Notes: generated from the sequence alone by a model not told the origin. 64,000 bases of DNA from Hyaloscypha bicolor E (GCF_002865645.1 NW_020194589.1:1286812-1350811), one strand, 5' to 3'; positions 1 through 13,971 are shown, counted from the first letter of the stretch. Translations and numbers: made by a program.

Positions 1-3000
1 TAGATAGTTATAAATATCTAATTCCCTATATATAAAAATATATAGCTACTAAAAGAGCTATAGTACTAGCCCCTTTATCTAAATTTCTTCTAGATATTAT
101 CTAGATAGCTCAGAGAAATAATTCTTAATATTAGAATATTATAAAATAGAGGTTTAGTAAGAAAGATATTAAGAGAAAAGAAATCTGGAAAAATAATTCG
201 AGCTTACTTAAATACTATTTCAGAATTATTATATCTAATAATTCCGCTTTATATTAAGAAGTTATAAAGCTTTATTATAATAATTTAATAGCCAAATACT
301 ATAGAATAGAAAAAACTCTTAAGCTTTTTAAAAGGTCTTAGTATTAGGAAAATATAGAAAGAAATATTTATAATTATTATTAAAAATATAATATTTACTA
401 GAAAGTTAAAGTAAAAAGGTATTTACTATATAGTCTGCTTAGTAGTTTATTATAGCCTGAGAAATCCTGAAATAAGATCTCTATAGATTTTATTATAAGT
501 TTACTATTATATAAGAATCTAGTAAAAAGTTCTAATTTTAATATAATTCTTATAATTATTAACTAGTATTCTAAAATAGTAAGATATATTATATACTATA
601 AGACTATTAACTTTCTAGAGCTTACTAAAATTATATAGGAATATATTTTCTTAATCTTTAGCTTCTCTAATAGAATTATTTCCGATTAAGAAATAGTATT
701 TACTAGTTAGTTCTAGTCTGCTTTTTACTTTTATTTAATATACAAATAGTATTTAAGTATAACTTACTATTTTCAGATAAATAATTAAATAGAAAAGCAA
801 AACTAGGCCTCAAAATATTACTTAAAATATTATTATAATACCTAAAAAAATAACTAGTTTAAGAAGTTATCTTTTATAGAATTTATATATAATAACTCAA
901 AATATTAGGTTTTATAGAATATATCTTTCTATATATATTATAAATATTATTCTTAATTTCTATAGAATCCTGAAAATAGAATTATAGAAAAAGTACTAGC
1001 TATATATAAGAGACTAGAAACCCTTAAAATAAAGTAAAGAAAGCTTAAGGATTTATAGTATTATATATAAAATAACCGGGAAACCTATTATAATAAGTAC
1101 TAGTTAGCTAAATATTATTAATAAAGAATATTAAACTTAAAATAAGAAAGCTTAAGCTAAAATTTATAGATTTATTTAGAATTCTTAAATATATTAGTAA
1201 TTTAATATATAAGTTAGAACTATTAAATATATAGTAAAAAAGAATTAGAAGCTATTATTAATTACTAATAAGATAATAGAAATAAGAAGTAATAGTATTT
1301 AATTAAATAAAAAGCCTAGTCTAAAAATTATAATATCTAGTTATTTACTTTTCCTAATCTTAAAAATTCTAAGAAACTTCTAAAATTATATAACTAAAAC
1401 TATAGCTTAAAATCCGAAACTATTTTTTAATAATCTTTTAAAATTAAAAAGAATTCTAAACTATTAAGAAAAAGGTTACTTAAAAAAAAGAGAGAATCTA
1501 GATAGCTAAGAAAAGGCCCGGAATAATAATAGAAATATTCTTTTCCTAGGATTTTTTATTTATAAAGGTTTTCTAGGGTTTTATTAAGGCTTATAAGAAT
1601 TATATTTAAATTATTAGAAAAAGATTCAGAATTAAGAAAGATTTATTATAAGTAAACTAGTTATAAGTATCTTAAATAAATAAACTTTAATTCCTATAAA
1701 TTTCTAATTTCTAAAATAAGAATACTAAATACCGGCCCTATTTAGAACTTAGTAAAGAATTAGCTAATACTTTCCGGAATTTGCTTATTTCTTAATAAAA
1801 TATAGTTATATTATAATAATATTAGTATTAAGAATATTAAAAGAAGTAAATAAGGAACTTATAATAGCTATATATATCTTATAGAAAGCCTAAACTTCTA
1901 AAGTCCGGTTCTAAATAGCTATAAATATTATATTATTAGTATTTAAAATACTAGTAATAAATTACTTAGTAATCTCGGCAATAAACTCGGTAATAAAATT
2001 AATACTTTAAAGCTAAATATTATAGTATTTCTTTAAGAAATTAGTAAATACCTAAATATATTAGAAAAAACTTATTTTTAAAATACTAACCTAAATAGTA
2101 TTATTATCTGCCTTATTAAAATAGGAAAAAGAATTTCGAAGCTTATTAGTATTCTTCTAGTTTTCGAAAATCTAATTAATAGTATTATTCTTATTAGTAT
2201 AATATTATTTAGAATATATTTTAAGAAATTTCTTAAAGATTATAATAATATTTTTTTAGAACTAGTAAGCCTCTAATAAATAATAAGAAATCTGAAATTA
2301 TATTAGCTTTAATAGATATTAAAGCTAAAGAACTTACTAATATATAAGATTTAGAACTCTTATTATAATAGTTATAATTCTTCTTACTAGATATTATAGT
2401 ATATAAAGTAAAGGAATTAATAAATAAATACTTGAAATATTTCAAGTATTTACTAATAATAAGAAAAAAGGCTATAAGATTACTTTTATACTTATTATTA
2501 AATAAATAGATAATAAAGCCAAAAGAAAATATTATAGAATTAATTAAAAATAATTAAAGAAGATTTAAAGAAGAATAGAAAAAGAGGCTAGAAGATAATA
2601 ATAGAAAAAGTTATTATATATATAGTTATTAGAAAGAAAGAAAGTATATAGTAATATAAAAAGATTCTTCTATAAAAGTAAAGAACTACCTGAATTAATT
2701 ACTAGTTTTTATACTAGTTCTAATCGGAAATTAGTATAACTAATTAATATATATTTTTAGAAGCCTATAAATAATTTTTAGGACCTTAGAAATATTTATA
2801 TAAGTTTCTTATATAAATATTTATTAAATTCTTTCTATATAGCTATTTAGATTATTCTAATATAAGATCTAATAAGTAATATTAATTTTGTAAAATAGTA
2901 CCTTAGTACTTTAGATTAAGCTAATTAGAATATTCAGATCCCAAATAAAATTATAATTACTAGCTAGCTCTTATACCTGAAATATAATTACTTTTTCTTC

Positions 3001-3422
3001 TTATTTACTTAGCTCTAATCTAATTAAATAATTTTTATATCTATTATCCAGATTATATTAGTAAAACTATCTTTTAAGATACTAGAAGTTTACTTTAATT
3101 AAATAAATAATTAATTAAATATTTACTAGAATAAATTAATAAATCTTAGGAATAAGATCCTAGAAAAGAAATATAGTTATAATATATATAAGGTTATATA
3201 TAACTTAAAAGTATATAATAAACCTCGGATATTATAAGTATTAATTAGGGAAATCGGCGGTTCATTAACTTTATAACTAATTATTATTTATATTATAAGT
3301 ATTAGGCTTATAAATTACTAATTATATATATGTTATTAGGGCCTCCTATTTAGAGAGGGCTTTCCTGAACCTTATAAGAAAGACAAAAATTAGTTTTATA
3401 CTGAATTTAATACTATAGTTTT
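1..3422. other. AT-rich RIP-degraded tract (left part)
   Basis: Very AT-rich sequence with no intact long ORF. Its first 1.25 kb is a recognisable gypsy integrase relic, listed separately. From about 1240 to 3422 I see stop-riddled, low-complexity sequence without a domain I can name. The short ORF at 2233-2445 on the minus strand is low-complexity and is not supported as a gene. Confidence 0.8.
190..1240 (+). pseudogene. Ty3/gypsy integrase relic, RIP-mutated
   Basis: Reading this strand and treating TAA as CAA and TGA/TAG as TGG recovers an ordered gypsy integrase. An HHCC-type zinc region lies at about 215-430 (EVIKLYYNN, then IEKTLKLFKRS). The DDE core starts at about 465 with a P-E-K-S-stop-N-K-I-S-I-D-F pattern that restores to the usual PEKPW..ISMDFI. 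It continues through an ILIII..YSKIVRYI segment and IISD (about 530-690) and a QTDGQTER-like stretch near 770-800. The C-terminal domain, with FIYNNS and later KFIDLFRILKYI, runs to about 1235. Reverse transcriptase and the 5' LTR would lie left of the window. Every frame is closed by RIP-type stops, so this copy is dead. Confidence 0.8.
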
Positions 3423-3427
3423 ATAAC
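3423..3427. repeat. Candidate target-site duplication ATAAC, left
   Basis: Immediately outside the 5' LTR. It is identical to 9826-9830 outside the 3' LTR. Confidence 0.55.
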
Positions 3428-3726
3428 TATTAGTATAGCAATTTCTTTGGGAGTCACGTATATAGTTACGGGATACGGGATACGGGATATAGGTAATAAG
3501 ATATAAGTAATAGGATATAAGTAATAGAATATAGTTATATAACCTCGCGTTCTATTAGTAACTCGACTAGTAGACTAGACCCCTTTAGGCTTAGTAAATT
3601 TAGGGATCATATATTAATACTATAATACTATAATTCTTACTTCTAAATAATAATAACTTTACTAACCTTATATAAATAATATTTCACAAATATATAATAG
3701 TACTATATATTACTAGTAAACTAATA
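3428..3726 (+). repeat. 5' LTR of the copia element
   Basis: 299 bp, starting TATTAGTATAGC (probably TGTTAG before RIP) and ending AAACTAATA. It shares with the 3' LTR a GGGAGTCACGT block, a run of GGGATAC units and a CCCCTTTAGGCTTAG block. Two further relatives lie at 21961 and 58708. Confidence 0.85.
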
Positions 3727-6700
3727 CTAATTAGTTAGTACTTATAGATTAGAGATAGAATAGTTATACTAAAAGAGGTATCCGGTAGCCCTTAGTAATA
3801 TTAATCTAACTATATTAAAGGGGGGAATTACTTATTAATTCTATAAAAAAGTATCCGGTAGCCTAAGGGAAAAGACTCTAGTTCTTACTAATTAATAAGC
3901 AGTTAGCCTTTTAATTATCTATCTATTTAACTTCTACTATTCTTTAAAACTAACTTCTTTTGGCCCCAAGACTAATTTCTTGGAAACTATCTTTTCTATT
4001 TATATAATACCCGTATCTATAGGACCCTTTTTCCGGAATATATATCCTATATATGCCCTTAAAGCTCTTTAATTACTATTTCGATTTTATTATTAAATCG
4101 AGTCCTTCGAGCTTTAGACTCTTCCGGAATTATAATATTTCATTTCCTAAATTTCTTATTACAGATAAAATATTTAAAGGCGAAATATTTACTTTAATAT
4201 CTATAATATCCCTAGATATCTGGGATATCTGGTATCTTAACTAGATATCTGGTATCTTAATTAGGTATCTAAACCAAGTATCTGGTATTTTAATTAGGTA
4301 TCTGAACTAGATATCTAGTATCTAAACCAGGTATCTAAATACCTTTACTACCGAACCCTACTACAAACTATCTTACTCTTAAACCTCTCTTACTACAAAC
4401 CATATATATATACCGGGAAGGGCTTAGCCCTAAGGGTTCGGGATAGTAAATCTTTAGGATAGATATAAGTAAATAAAGAAATAGAAGAATAGTATTAATC
4501 TGGCTAGCTTTAATTATAAGGAAATCATGAATTATCTTAATACTAGATTATTCTAGTATAAGGTAAAGAAGTTAACTAATAAAAACCTTTGGGAATTATT
4601 TAAGGAAAATTTTAGTAACTTTAATCTCGAGATATTTAATTAACTAGATTAATATATACTATACTAATTATAAGCTATTTTATAATATAATAGTATTTAT
4701 ATTAAATATAACTATAATTACTTTACTATTATATAGTCTCTAGTTAATACTATTTAGAAAAAAGAGTAATATATCTAAATTACTAATAATATTATTATTA
4801 CTAGATAAGACCTTAAAGCGGGCCCTATTACCTTATTATATATATTCCTAAATAACGGTATTATAAGAAATTAATATATTAAACTAATTATTACTTATAT
4901 TTTCTTATAACCTACTATTTCTTTATTATCTATAACCGCTTCTACTAGTATTAGACTATAGAGAGCTAAAGCTAATAATCTCTTATTACCTTTATTACCT
5001 CTAAATAGTCCTTTAGCTAGCCCTCTTATTACGAAGCTAATTAAAGAAGTAGTAAAGATATATACTAAGATATAAAAGTATAATAGAACTAATAGTAGTT
5101 TTAACTAAAAACTTATTATCTTCCTTAATATTTACTAATATATAAAGCTTTTATAAGAGGTATTAGTAAGAGCTTTCCCTACTATATTAAAGGAACTAGT
5201 ATAAGATTACTTTTATAATAACTAGCTCTCTTAATATATATATAAAGAGGCCTATATAAATATTTATAGCTTTTTTAAGAGCCCTGGTTTCTAATATTAA
5301 AACTTAGATAAGTAAAATACTACTATAATAGTAATTATAATAGCTTAATACCCTAAAAAAATAATATTTAAGCTCGTTTAATTACTAATTAATAACCTAT
5401 ATAAATTATAATATAAACTAGTACCTGCCCTATAAAATACCGAATTCCTATATAATAAGATTATTATCTTCTATTAAGGTATACTAGTATACTAATATAT
5501 AATTTCGGATTCTTTTCCTAATCTCGGCTAACTTATTAATAAGCTCTAATTATCTATTACTACTTATAAGAAGAAATAATAAATTAATACCGAGATCCTT
5601 TTTATTAATTAATAATACTATTCTCAAAACTCTTTAAACTACTATCTATCCGGAAATTATTAATATAGACCTAGCTATAATTTCGGAACCCGTAATAACT
5701 ATTTCAAATCCCGTAATTATAATAATTATACTCCGAAGTTATATTTTATATATAAGAAACCCGAATATTGCTTATAGAAGTATATATTAGAGAAATAAGA
5801 AATTAAGAAGGCTTAATTTAAAAGTAAAAACGTTTACTAATTTAGATCCCGAAATACTTATAACTTTAATAAATGCTTTAGTAATACTTATATATAGTAT
5901 ATTACTAAATTCAAAGAAGAAGAAAATAATAAGAGTAATAAGAACAAACTAATAGGTAATACTTTTAAAGCCTTATTAGTAGAAATAAATAAAAGAAAGA
6001 AATATTATTCTAATTCCTATTTTACTTCTATTAAGAGCTTTCTAGCCGCTCCTATAGCCCTTACTCTTATTATTCCTATAACTAATATCCTTATAAATAA
6101 TCTTATTTCTCTTTCTCTTATATATTAGATAATAAGCAAAAACCATATCTTGAAATCTATTAAATAAATAGAAAATGCCTAGATATTTATAGTTAATAAT
6201 ATATTAAGATATAATATATATTACTTTTATAGAGTTATAATTAATACCGGAGCTTCTAGATTCTTAATTACTAGTTCTAACTAATTTCAAGCTTTATAGT
6301 AGACTAATAATAATATCTAACTTAATAAAACTACTAAAGATTAAATTAATATCTAGTTTAGTATTAGATCTATATTCTCTATTAGATCTATAATAGTAAG
6401 AATACTAATTAGGCAAGTATAATTCTATATTATACCTATAAAAACTTTATTTCTATTTAGCTTAGCTAATATAAATAAGCTAGAAATCTATTTTAATAAT
6501 CTTACTAATTATCTCATTACTTTTATTAGATATTTCATACCTATAGTATAATGTTTTAGATACTTTTTCCTGCTTTAGAATACTATTCTATAAAGCTTTA
6601 TTTCCGAATTCTTTATTTATAATTCCTGCTTTCTTATAGAAGTCGAATTATAATATCTATATTACTATTTTAGTTATCTATTTATTAGTAAGCTTCGAAA

Positions 6701-9526
6701 TATACTAGAATAAGCAGGCTATAATATTAATATAAAAGCTCTTAAATACCTTATAAAATACTATAAATAATACCAGAAATTTAAATAATTACTAGAATAA
6801 TTTAAGTTTAACTTAAGAAATAATATTAGCTTTAATTACTTTATTATTATTAATATTTTCTATATTTCTGGTAAGCTTATATTCTATATTATTAATAAAA
6901 ATACTAGATATTAAGCCGGCTAATAGCTTTAAAATATTAGTATATTATATATTTAAGATACCCTAAAGTAATATTAGATTAATACCTATTTAGGCCCTTC
7001 TAATTAGATTATAATAAATACCGGAAAGTAGTTTACTAGTAAGAAGTTTACTTAGCTTACAAATACTATAGGAACCAAAGTTAAAATTATTCCTATAAAA
7101 GCTTATAGTTCTATCGGAATTATAGAATACTATTATAGCCTAATTTAATATACTTATTTTATTATTACGGCCAAAATTAATAGAATTAATAAGAATACTA
7201 TACTTTAAATAGCTTTTAAGGCTATTAATAATTCTACTAGACTTAATAGTATTATCTTAATTCTCTTGATTTATAATACTTTACTCCAAATAACTAAATA
7301 TAATACCTTATTACTAACTATATTATAGTAATTAGTAGTACTTAAGAAGGCAATAGTAGAAATTTAGAAGCTTTAAGCTAGATACCAGATTACAAATACC
7401 CTAAATACCCGAAATAGTTCTAGTACTACTAATATTTATAAACTTTCCTTAAATTCAAATATTCTTATATAATATAAAGAAAATACTAGTTAACCTAGTA
7501 ATTGGAATAGGCCATATAAGCTAGTAGCCATTAACAGGAAGAACTATATACTAGCTTTACTATATAGTAATACTACCTTTCGCTTAACTTTCGTAAAGCT
7601 CTTTTATATAGAAGATATTAAGGTTATTACTAATAGCCCCGAATCTAAATCTGTTCCCGAACTCTATAATAATACCAAAGGTAATACAGGTATAATTTCT
7701 CCTACTATTTCTACTATTCTACCAAAATATAGCAAAGAATACTCTTATAAGAACCCGGATATTATAGTATTTCTATAAGACAATAACTTATACGAGAACT
7801 TCTATTAAGTTAAAGTTACTAGCTTTCTAGAAAAAAACATATTTAAGATTACTTCCAGATCTCAGGTATTAAAGAAAATATATATTTTCAATTCCCGGTT
7901 TATTAATAAAATCAAGAATAAGGATATAGAAAGAGAGTTTAAGAAATCGAAACTAGTTATTTAGGCTTATAATAATAATAAAAAACATATAGTATTAATA
8001 TAATTACCTATTATTTAATATATTAGCCAGAGAATTATTCTTAGTATTATTACTATAATAATAGATACTATAGAGCTATATTTATATAATATCTTATAAG
8101 CTTATATCTAATTAATAACCTTACTTAATTATAATTTTTATATTAACTTATCTTATAAGCTTACTAGAAAGCTAAATCTAAATAATAATTTGGTTTTAAA
8201 GGTTATAAAACTACTATATAATATACCGGAAGCTAGGAACTACTAGTTTAAGACTTATTATTCCTATTATATTAATAAGCTTTCTATAAAATAATTAACT
8301 TATAATCCTTATCTTTTCTATAATAAGTAATTCTTTAGAATTATTAGCCTTTAAACTAATAATACCCTATTTATTAGAAATAATAATTTTGTAAAAACGA
8401 AGTAACTAAAGCTCTAAAAGGCTAAGTTCTTGGCCAAGAAATATAAATGCCTTATTATTAACTATAATCTCAAGTTTAATAAAGATATTATTTATATAAA
8501 TACTACTAGAATTACTCTTATATAGAAATACTAATATAAAAACCTTCGAACTATTTCTATAAAAAATACTACTACTATAAGTAATAGGAATACTATTTAT
8601 TAAGATCTTTCTATTAAGGACTAATATATTACCTAATATACTAGAGAAGTATATATTATATTAGTCTATTAACTAGAAGCTTTATATAACCTATTAATTA
8701 CGGCTTAGGCTATTAAATTCTCGGAAACTAATATAAAAACACTTAATAAGTATATTTAATAGCAAATTAAGAATACTGCCAGAAGACTGAGATTTATAAA
8801 GCTAGTAAAAAAGTCTTTATATTTAATTATTTTTACGAATACTTTATTTATAAATAATAGAGATCTTTTCTCCTAAATCGAATATATTCTAGTTCTAGTA
8901 AACGGAACTAGATATACTAATATTATTTACTAGTTCTCTACTAAATACAAGAGAGTTACCAGAAGTATTCTAGCTTTAGAACTCTATAGTATGGCTTATG
9001 GTTTTAATATAGGTACTTTAGTTAAATCTATAATTAATAGAATACTAGAAATAGAACTATTACTAGTAGTCTATACGGATTCAAAGTCATTATATAAATG
9101 CCTCGTCAAATTGGGAACTACTCGAGAAAAGTATCTAATAATTAATATAATATGCCTCTACTAGATATATAAATAATAAGAGATTACAGAAGTTAAATAA
9201 ATTAAGGGAGAATTAAATCCTGCTAATTCCATAATAAAATCGAAGCTAATAAATGCCCTCAAGTACCTAATTAATACAAATACTATATAATTAGATATAG
9301 AGAAATAGGTTAAGTATAAATAGGACAGGAAATAAATATATAGAATAGAAGGATATTATAGGAAGGAAAGTTATATATAAAAGGCTATAGCCTTTAGTAT
9401 ATAACCAAAACCTCAGAAATAATATAAATATATAAAGTATTAGGAAATCTGGTACTAGGCCGGATTAGGGAATTTATATGTAATTGGAAAGAGATACTAT
9501 TTTTTGCGTTTTTAGAGAGTTTCTAG

Positions 9527-9825
9527 TATTAGTATAGCTATTTCTTTGGGAGTCACGTGCATAGTTACGGGATACGGGATACGGGATATGGGTAATAGAA
9601 TATGAGTAATAGGACATAAGTAATAGAATATAGTTATATAACCTTATATCCCATTAGTAACTCGACTAGTAAACTAGACCCCTTTAGGCTTAGCAGATTT
9701 AGGAATTATATATTAATACTATAATACTGTAATCCTTACTTTTAAATAATAATAACTTTACTAACCTTATATAAATAGTATTCTATAAATACGTAATAGT
9801 ACTATATATTACTAGTAAACTAATA
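9527..9825 (+). repeat. 3' LTR of the copia element
   Basis: Same 299-bp length and end points as the 5' LTR. The differences from it are mostly C/T and G/A transitions, as RIP predicts. Confidence 0.85.
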
Positions 9826-9830
9826 ATAAC
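9826..9830. repeat. Candidate target-site duplication ATAAC, right
   Basis: Directly follows the 3' LTR and repeats 3423-3427. Confidence 0.55.
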
Positions 9831-9859
9831 TTACTAATATATTTTATTATCTTACTATT

Positions 9860-10590
9860 TACTAAAAAACACCTTATAACTAGTTACTAGTAAAATAACT
9901 AGAGAGTAAAGCTTATTCTTACTAAATTTATATATAATAACTTTATATATTTAATAATAGAAATTTCTCTATTCTATATATTATATAAATTCTATTCTAA
10001 TATTAAACTATATATTAAAAATAATATTCCAGAAAAAGAAATACTAGTAATATAGGAAAAAATATAGAGGATTTAAGTAAAATAAAAGATATTAGAAAAG
10101 TAATAGTAAGAAGTAGTAAATATATAAAAAAAGTATTATAATAAGAAATATATTAATAAAAAGTTTAATATATATAATAAAGTTATACTTTATATAAAGC
10201 TAGTAAATAGATATCTTAGCTTCTTTAAAGTTCTAGAAGTTATAGAAATATATAAATAAATATATTACTTGAAATTATTACTATTATATTAGATCTATAA
10301 TATTTTTTATATTTCCTTTTTAGAATAATAATATTTATAAGCTAGTACTATAATAGAACTAGAACCGGTCGAGATTAAGGGCAAAAAGAAATTTGAAGTG
10401 AAATCTATTATAGCCTATAAGAAAAATAGAAAAAGAAAGAAGTATCTCGTTTATTAGAAGAGCTCCTTACTACTAGATAATATATAAGAACTACTAAGTA
10501 ATCTAGAGAATATAGTTTAAGAATTATAAGAATACTTAGAAAAGAGTAATATTATAATACTATTAACTAAACGGAAATATAAAAGATAAA
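9860..10590 (+). pseudogene. Gypsy chromovirus integrase C-terminus with chromodomain, RIP-mutated
   Basis: The plus-strand frame gives the end of an integrase core (KFIYNNFIYLIIEISLFYIL at about 9938-9997). Next come a coiled region and the C-terminal module (YYNKKYINKKFNIYNKVIL near 10135-10195, then a VFHVSLLE-like end near 10310-10330). A chromodomain follows at about 10345-10500: ELEPVEIKGKKKFEVKSII, YLVY-stop-KSS and a stop-ELLSNLENI stretch that restores to WEPLSNLENA. The integrase core upstream of about 9855 is missing, and the sequence left of the copia element does not supply it. So this is a truncated fragment and not simply the interrupted host of the copia insertion. Confidence 0.75.
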
Positions 10591-13200
10591 TGCTTTTATT
10601 AGAAAACTATTAAGAACTTTAAAAACTCTAATTTCTATATTTTATAAATATTTTATTCTTATAACTATTTTTTACTATTCTTATTATTATTCTTATTAGG
10701 ATTCTCTCAAAAAACAAATAGTAAATTAGTTTATAAAACTATTAGTTATTAGTAAGAAATAAGGAAAAAGTAAGCTTACTTAATATTAAAGAATATTAAC
10801 TATATTATTAAAAGCACTTTGTATTTATATTAAGCTAATAAAAATTACTTAATCTATTTCTTAGATTATTAGGGAAATTTATTAGCCTTAAATAATAGCT
10901 TTAATATGAGAAATATATATAGTTTAGTATAGAAAAAGGGCAGTAATAGTCTTCTTTCTTTTAGGCAAAGAATAAGGAAAATACTTATATATATTAATAG
11001 CTTAAAAAAAGTAGTTTAATTATATTATATATATTTAAGAAATCTTAAATAATATTAGAATAGGAAATAAATAAAGGAATTTATAACTTATAGAATTATA
11101 TTTCTTATTCTTAAAGTAATAGTAATTATATACTAAGTAATTATTACTTTTAATATAAGTAAGATTAGGAAACTTAATAATATTCTTGGAATATTAAAAA
11201 TAGTAAAGGCAAATTAAGGATATAAAAGTATTAGCCAAATAAGTAGTAATAGGCTAATAAGTACTAAGAGAAGTATTTATCTTAATAAATAAAGAAGTAA
11301 AAGAGGAAATTAGAAATAAAGCTTAAATAAAGCTTAAAGAAGGAAAAAAAGAAATAAAGAAAAGCTAGATATAGTATTATAATTAAGGAAATAGAAAATT
11401 AATTAGTAGAAAAAGAAAGGCCTTTTTATAATATTTTTTTCCGAATAGTAATTATAAATTCGAAACCGGCTCTATACTAGAAATATCCAGAAAATTTCAA
11501 AGAAGGAATTTATAAATAAACCAGAAGATTAGATTAACTTTTCCAAGCTTTTAGGCCTATAAAGTAATAATTTATTTATAAATAGAAACTAAGTTAGAAT
11601 ATATAAACTAATTAGAAGACTAGAAAAGCTTTATATCTAATAGTATATACTATACCTATATTACCTTTATAAGAGGGAATTACTAGAGGCAATTTACAAG
11701 TTAACTAGGTAAGATTAGTAAACTATATCCTTAGTTTTATTATCTAATATAATAATAAAGTAATTATAAAAAGTTTTTAGGGAAAACTAGTAGCCAGAAA
11801 AGTTTCAGGGAATTATTTATAAAGTTATTTATAGTTTTCTCAGGCCTTTTAGAAATAAGGGCCTAGAAAAGAAGTTAATATAATAGGTATATATAATAGT
11901 ATATAAATAGATATTAGATATTATAGATCTAGTTTTCTATTTTAGGTAAAGCTTATAATCGGAATTATATAAATAATCGGAATTATATAAATTATATAGA
12001 ATTATATTTCCTAGTTAAGTAAAGTACTTTATAGGCTTAGCTAAATACTAGGAAATATATAGAGAAATGCTTCTAGCTTTAGAAAGGGGCATTAATTAGT
12101 TTTTTATTAGAATTAATTCTTGGAATTAGTTATATTTATAAGTATTACTCTATAGCTTACTTATCTTAACTACTTATATATTACCCTGCTATTATATATC
12201 TTATATTCTTTCTCTTTCTTCCCTTATTCTCTTTTCTTTATATTTTCTCTATCCTATATAATAATTCTTTTTAAAATATATTTTTAAAGTATTTATTTTA
12301 TTTTAGCTAAATTTATTATATATAATTAAATTTAGAGAGGTTATATTAAAAGACTTATAATTCTTATAATTAAAAAAAGAAGTTTATTAATAAGTATTTG
12401 AATTCGCTATATATTAAATAGTAAATTAATAAAAATTGCTTTTAATAAAAATAATTATAACTTAAAAATATAAAGTATATAAAAAAATTAATAAATTAAT
12501 AAAAAAATAGAATTCTATTTGGGCTTTTATTTATTAATAATATTAGTTACTTAAAAAAAGATTAATTTCGAAAAATTAATTAATACAAATTATTATATAT
12601 TAAAGTATAATAATATAATTATTTATTAGAAAAAGAAACTTTTAATAATTTCAAATAATATTACAATATTAAAACGAATATATAATAAATTTAAATATAT
12701 TTTATTAGTAAAATTATTATTATTTTAAATCTGAATAATATTAAAGAAAATGTATTTAATTATATTTAATTTAAATATTATTATAATATAATAAACTTAA
12801 AATAAAAAGATAAATAATATATATAACTTTAAAACTAGTTTTAAGCTAAATGAAATAATATAATTATAAAACTTAGTACTAATAATTTAAAGATTAAAAG
12901 ATTTAAATTAATATAAATATTATTAATAAAACTTAATTATTATTTTTATTAAATAATTCGAATCTTATAGCTTTTATAAAATCTTAATTTAAGCTCATTA
13001 ATTGTAAATATATAATAAAGTTATAATATTAATTTTATTATATAAGTGTTTTTGTTTTTAATTATAATTAAAATAATAAAGATTAAATATATAATTTTTT
13101 TTAATAACAGATTTAAATAAAAACTAATTCTTTTATATGTTATTTTTTTACTAATATAATTCTCTTTCTATTAACAAGTATTTTCTAATGCATTTAATTA
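10591..13200. other. AT-rich degraded tract without a nameable gene
   Basis: AT-rich, stop-dense sequence. I could not assign a transposon family to 10.6-12.2 kb. From about 12.3 to 13.2 kb it is almost pure A/T. The composition changes abruptly to that of the gene island at about 13.2-13.3 kb. Confidence 0.7.
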
Positions 13201-13320
13201 ATAAGAAGTCATGCGGTTCAAGATGTAATAAGGTGGTAGTAAGAGGTAAATATAATTAGTATTTCTCCTACTCGTACTCTTCACCCTGCTCTGCCTTGTT
13301 CGTCCTGCCACCAAGGGGGA

Positions 13321-13971
13321 TCATCGATTGAGCTTCCGTACGCCCCTCCCCCAAACAAACCACGCGTCTTCCTTAAGCTGTTCAAGCGTGAAAGCTGGAA
13401 TTTTAATTCCATGCAAGTCATCGCAATTCACGTACTCGCTCTCCTCCCTCAGCACATTGGTCTGCGCCGTCGGGAAAAACCCCGTCGGCTGCTCATACTC
13501 GTAGACCGCGATAAACTTCCCCTCCGACACAATTTTCTCATCCCCAGAGATCCCGAGATCCTGCAGGTCCAGCCCTGGAGGGCATGCTGTCCATGTATGT
13601 GGTACACCAGGGCCAATGAGGACCATAGTGTTCGGTGGAACAACATATATCTCCCCGCTGAGCTCTGCGAGTGCAACACCATTCATCACTAGAATTTTCT
13701 CCACAATATACCGATTGCTATGGCCTGATGCTTTGGGAGACATGTGTACATGTCGTGGCATCCTAAGGTTGACGTCAAAGGAGAAGATGCCGTGCGGACC
13801 ACAGAAACATGGCGTTTGGGAATCAGCCTTCCCTCCTGGACTGAACACTTGGAGTTGGCCTGGGATGTTCAGCTCTGGGGGATAGGCATCCTTTACCATC
13901 ACGCCTTCACCGTGGATGATTTTTGATCCGTTGGGGAGCGTAAAGCCATAGTCGAAGGCTGCTGCCGCCAT
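13321..13971 (-). CDS. Cupin-domain protein
   Basis: A small single-domain cupin of 216 residues if translation starts at MAAAAFDYGF. An in-frame ATG at 14088 would add 39 residues that do not look conserved, so I prefer the inner start. Cupin motif 1 is visible as PRHVHMSP with a downstream glutamate (VEKILVMNG). Motif 2 is PPNTMVLIGPGVPHTW, giving the usual HxH..E..H metal site on a beta barrel. The substrate cannot be told from sequence, because this fold covers dioxygenases, isomerases and non-catalytic sugar or acid binders. No signal peptide or membrane segment is seen. It is divergently transcribed from the transporter at 14643 across about 670 bp, so the two may share a promoter region. 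That link is inferred. Confidence 0.75.
   Translation of the reverse strand: MAAAAFDYGFTLPNGSKIIHGEGVMVKDAYPPELNIPGQLQVFSPGGKADSQTPCFCGPHGIFSFDVNLRMPRHVHMSPKASGHSNRYIVEKILVMNGVALAELSGEIYVVPPNTMVLIGPGVPHTWTACPPGLDLQDLGISGDEKIVSEGKFIAVYEYEQPTGFFPTAQTNVLREESEYVNCDDLHGIKIPAFTLEQLKEDAWFVWGRGVRKLNR

Larger units (their letters stand above)
3428..9825 (+). mobile_element. Ty1/copia LTR retrotransposon with two LTRs, RIP-inactivated
   Basis: Two 299-bp LTRs (3428-3726 and 9527-9825) flank an internal region whose domain order fits copia: gag, zinc knuckle, protease, integrase, reverse transcriptase, RNase H. The 5 bases outside the LTRs match (ATAAC at 3423-3427 and 9826-9830), which would be the target-site duplication. 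Landmarks in the degraded frames are gag at about 4500-5160, a zinc-knuckle-like stretch at about 5735-5800, a protease NTGAS (from DTGAS) near 6245, a pre-integrase domain at 6635-6740, integrase at about 6760-7250, RT at about 7860-8700, and RNase H at about 8880-9290 with YTDSKSLYKCLVKLGTT near 9073. RIP-type stops occur throughout, but the RNase H part is less damaged. A 5-bp match in AT-rich sequence is weak on its own. The LTR pair and domain order carry the call. Confidence 0.85.

Noticed and set aside
2233..2445. 70-residue ORF in the AT-rich tract
   Set aside because: Low-complexity Tyr/Asn/Ser/Ile composition with no domain; expected by chance in AT-rich DNA.
4053..4244. 63-residue ORF inside the copia element
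   Set aside because: Lies between the LTR and gag, has no retroelement domain, and the surrounding frame is degraded.
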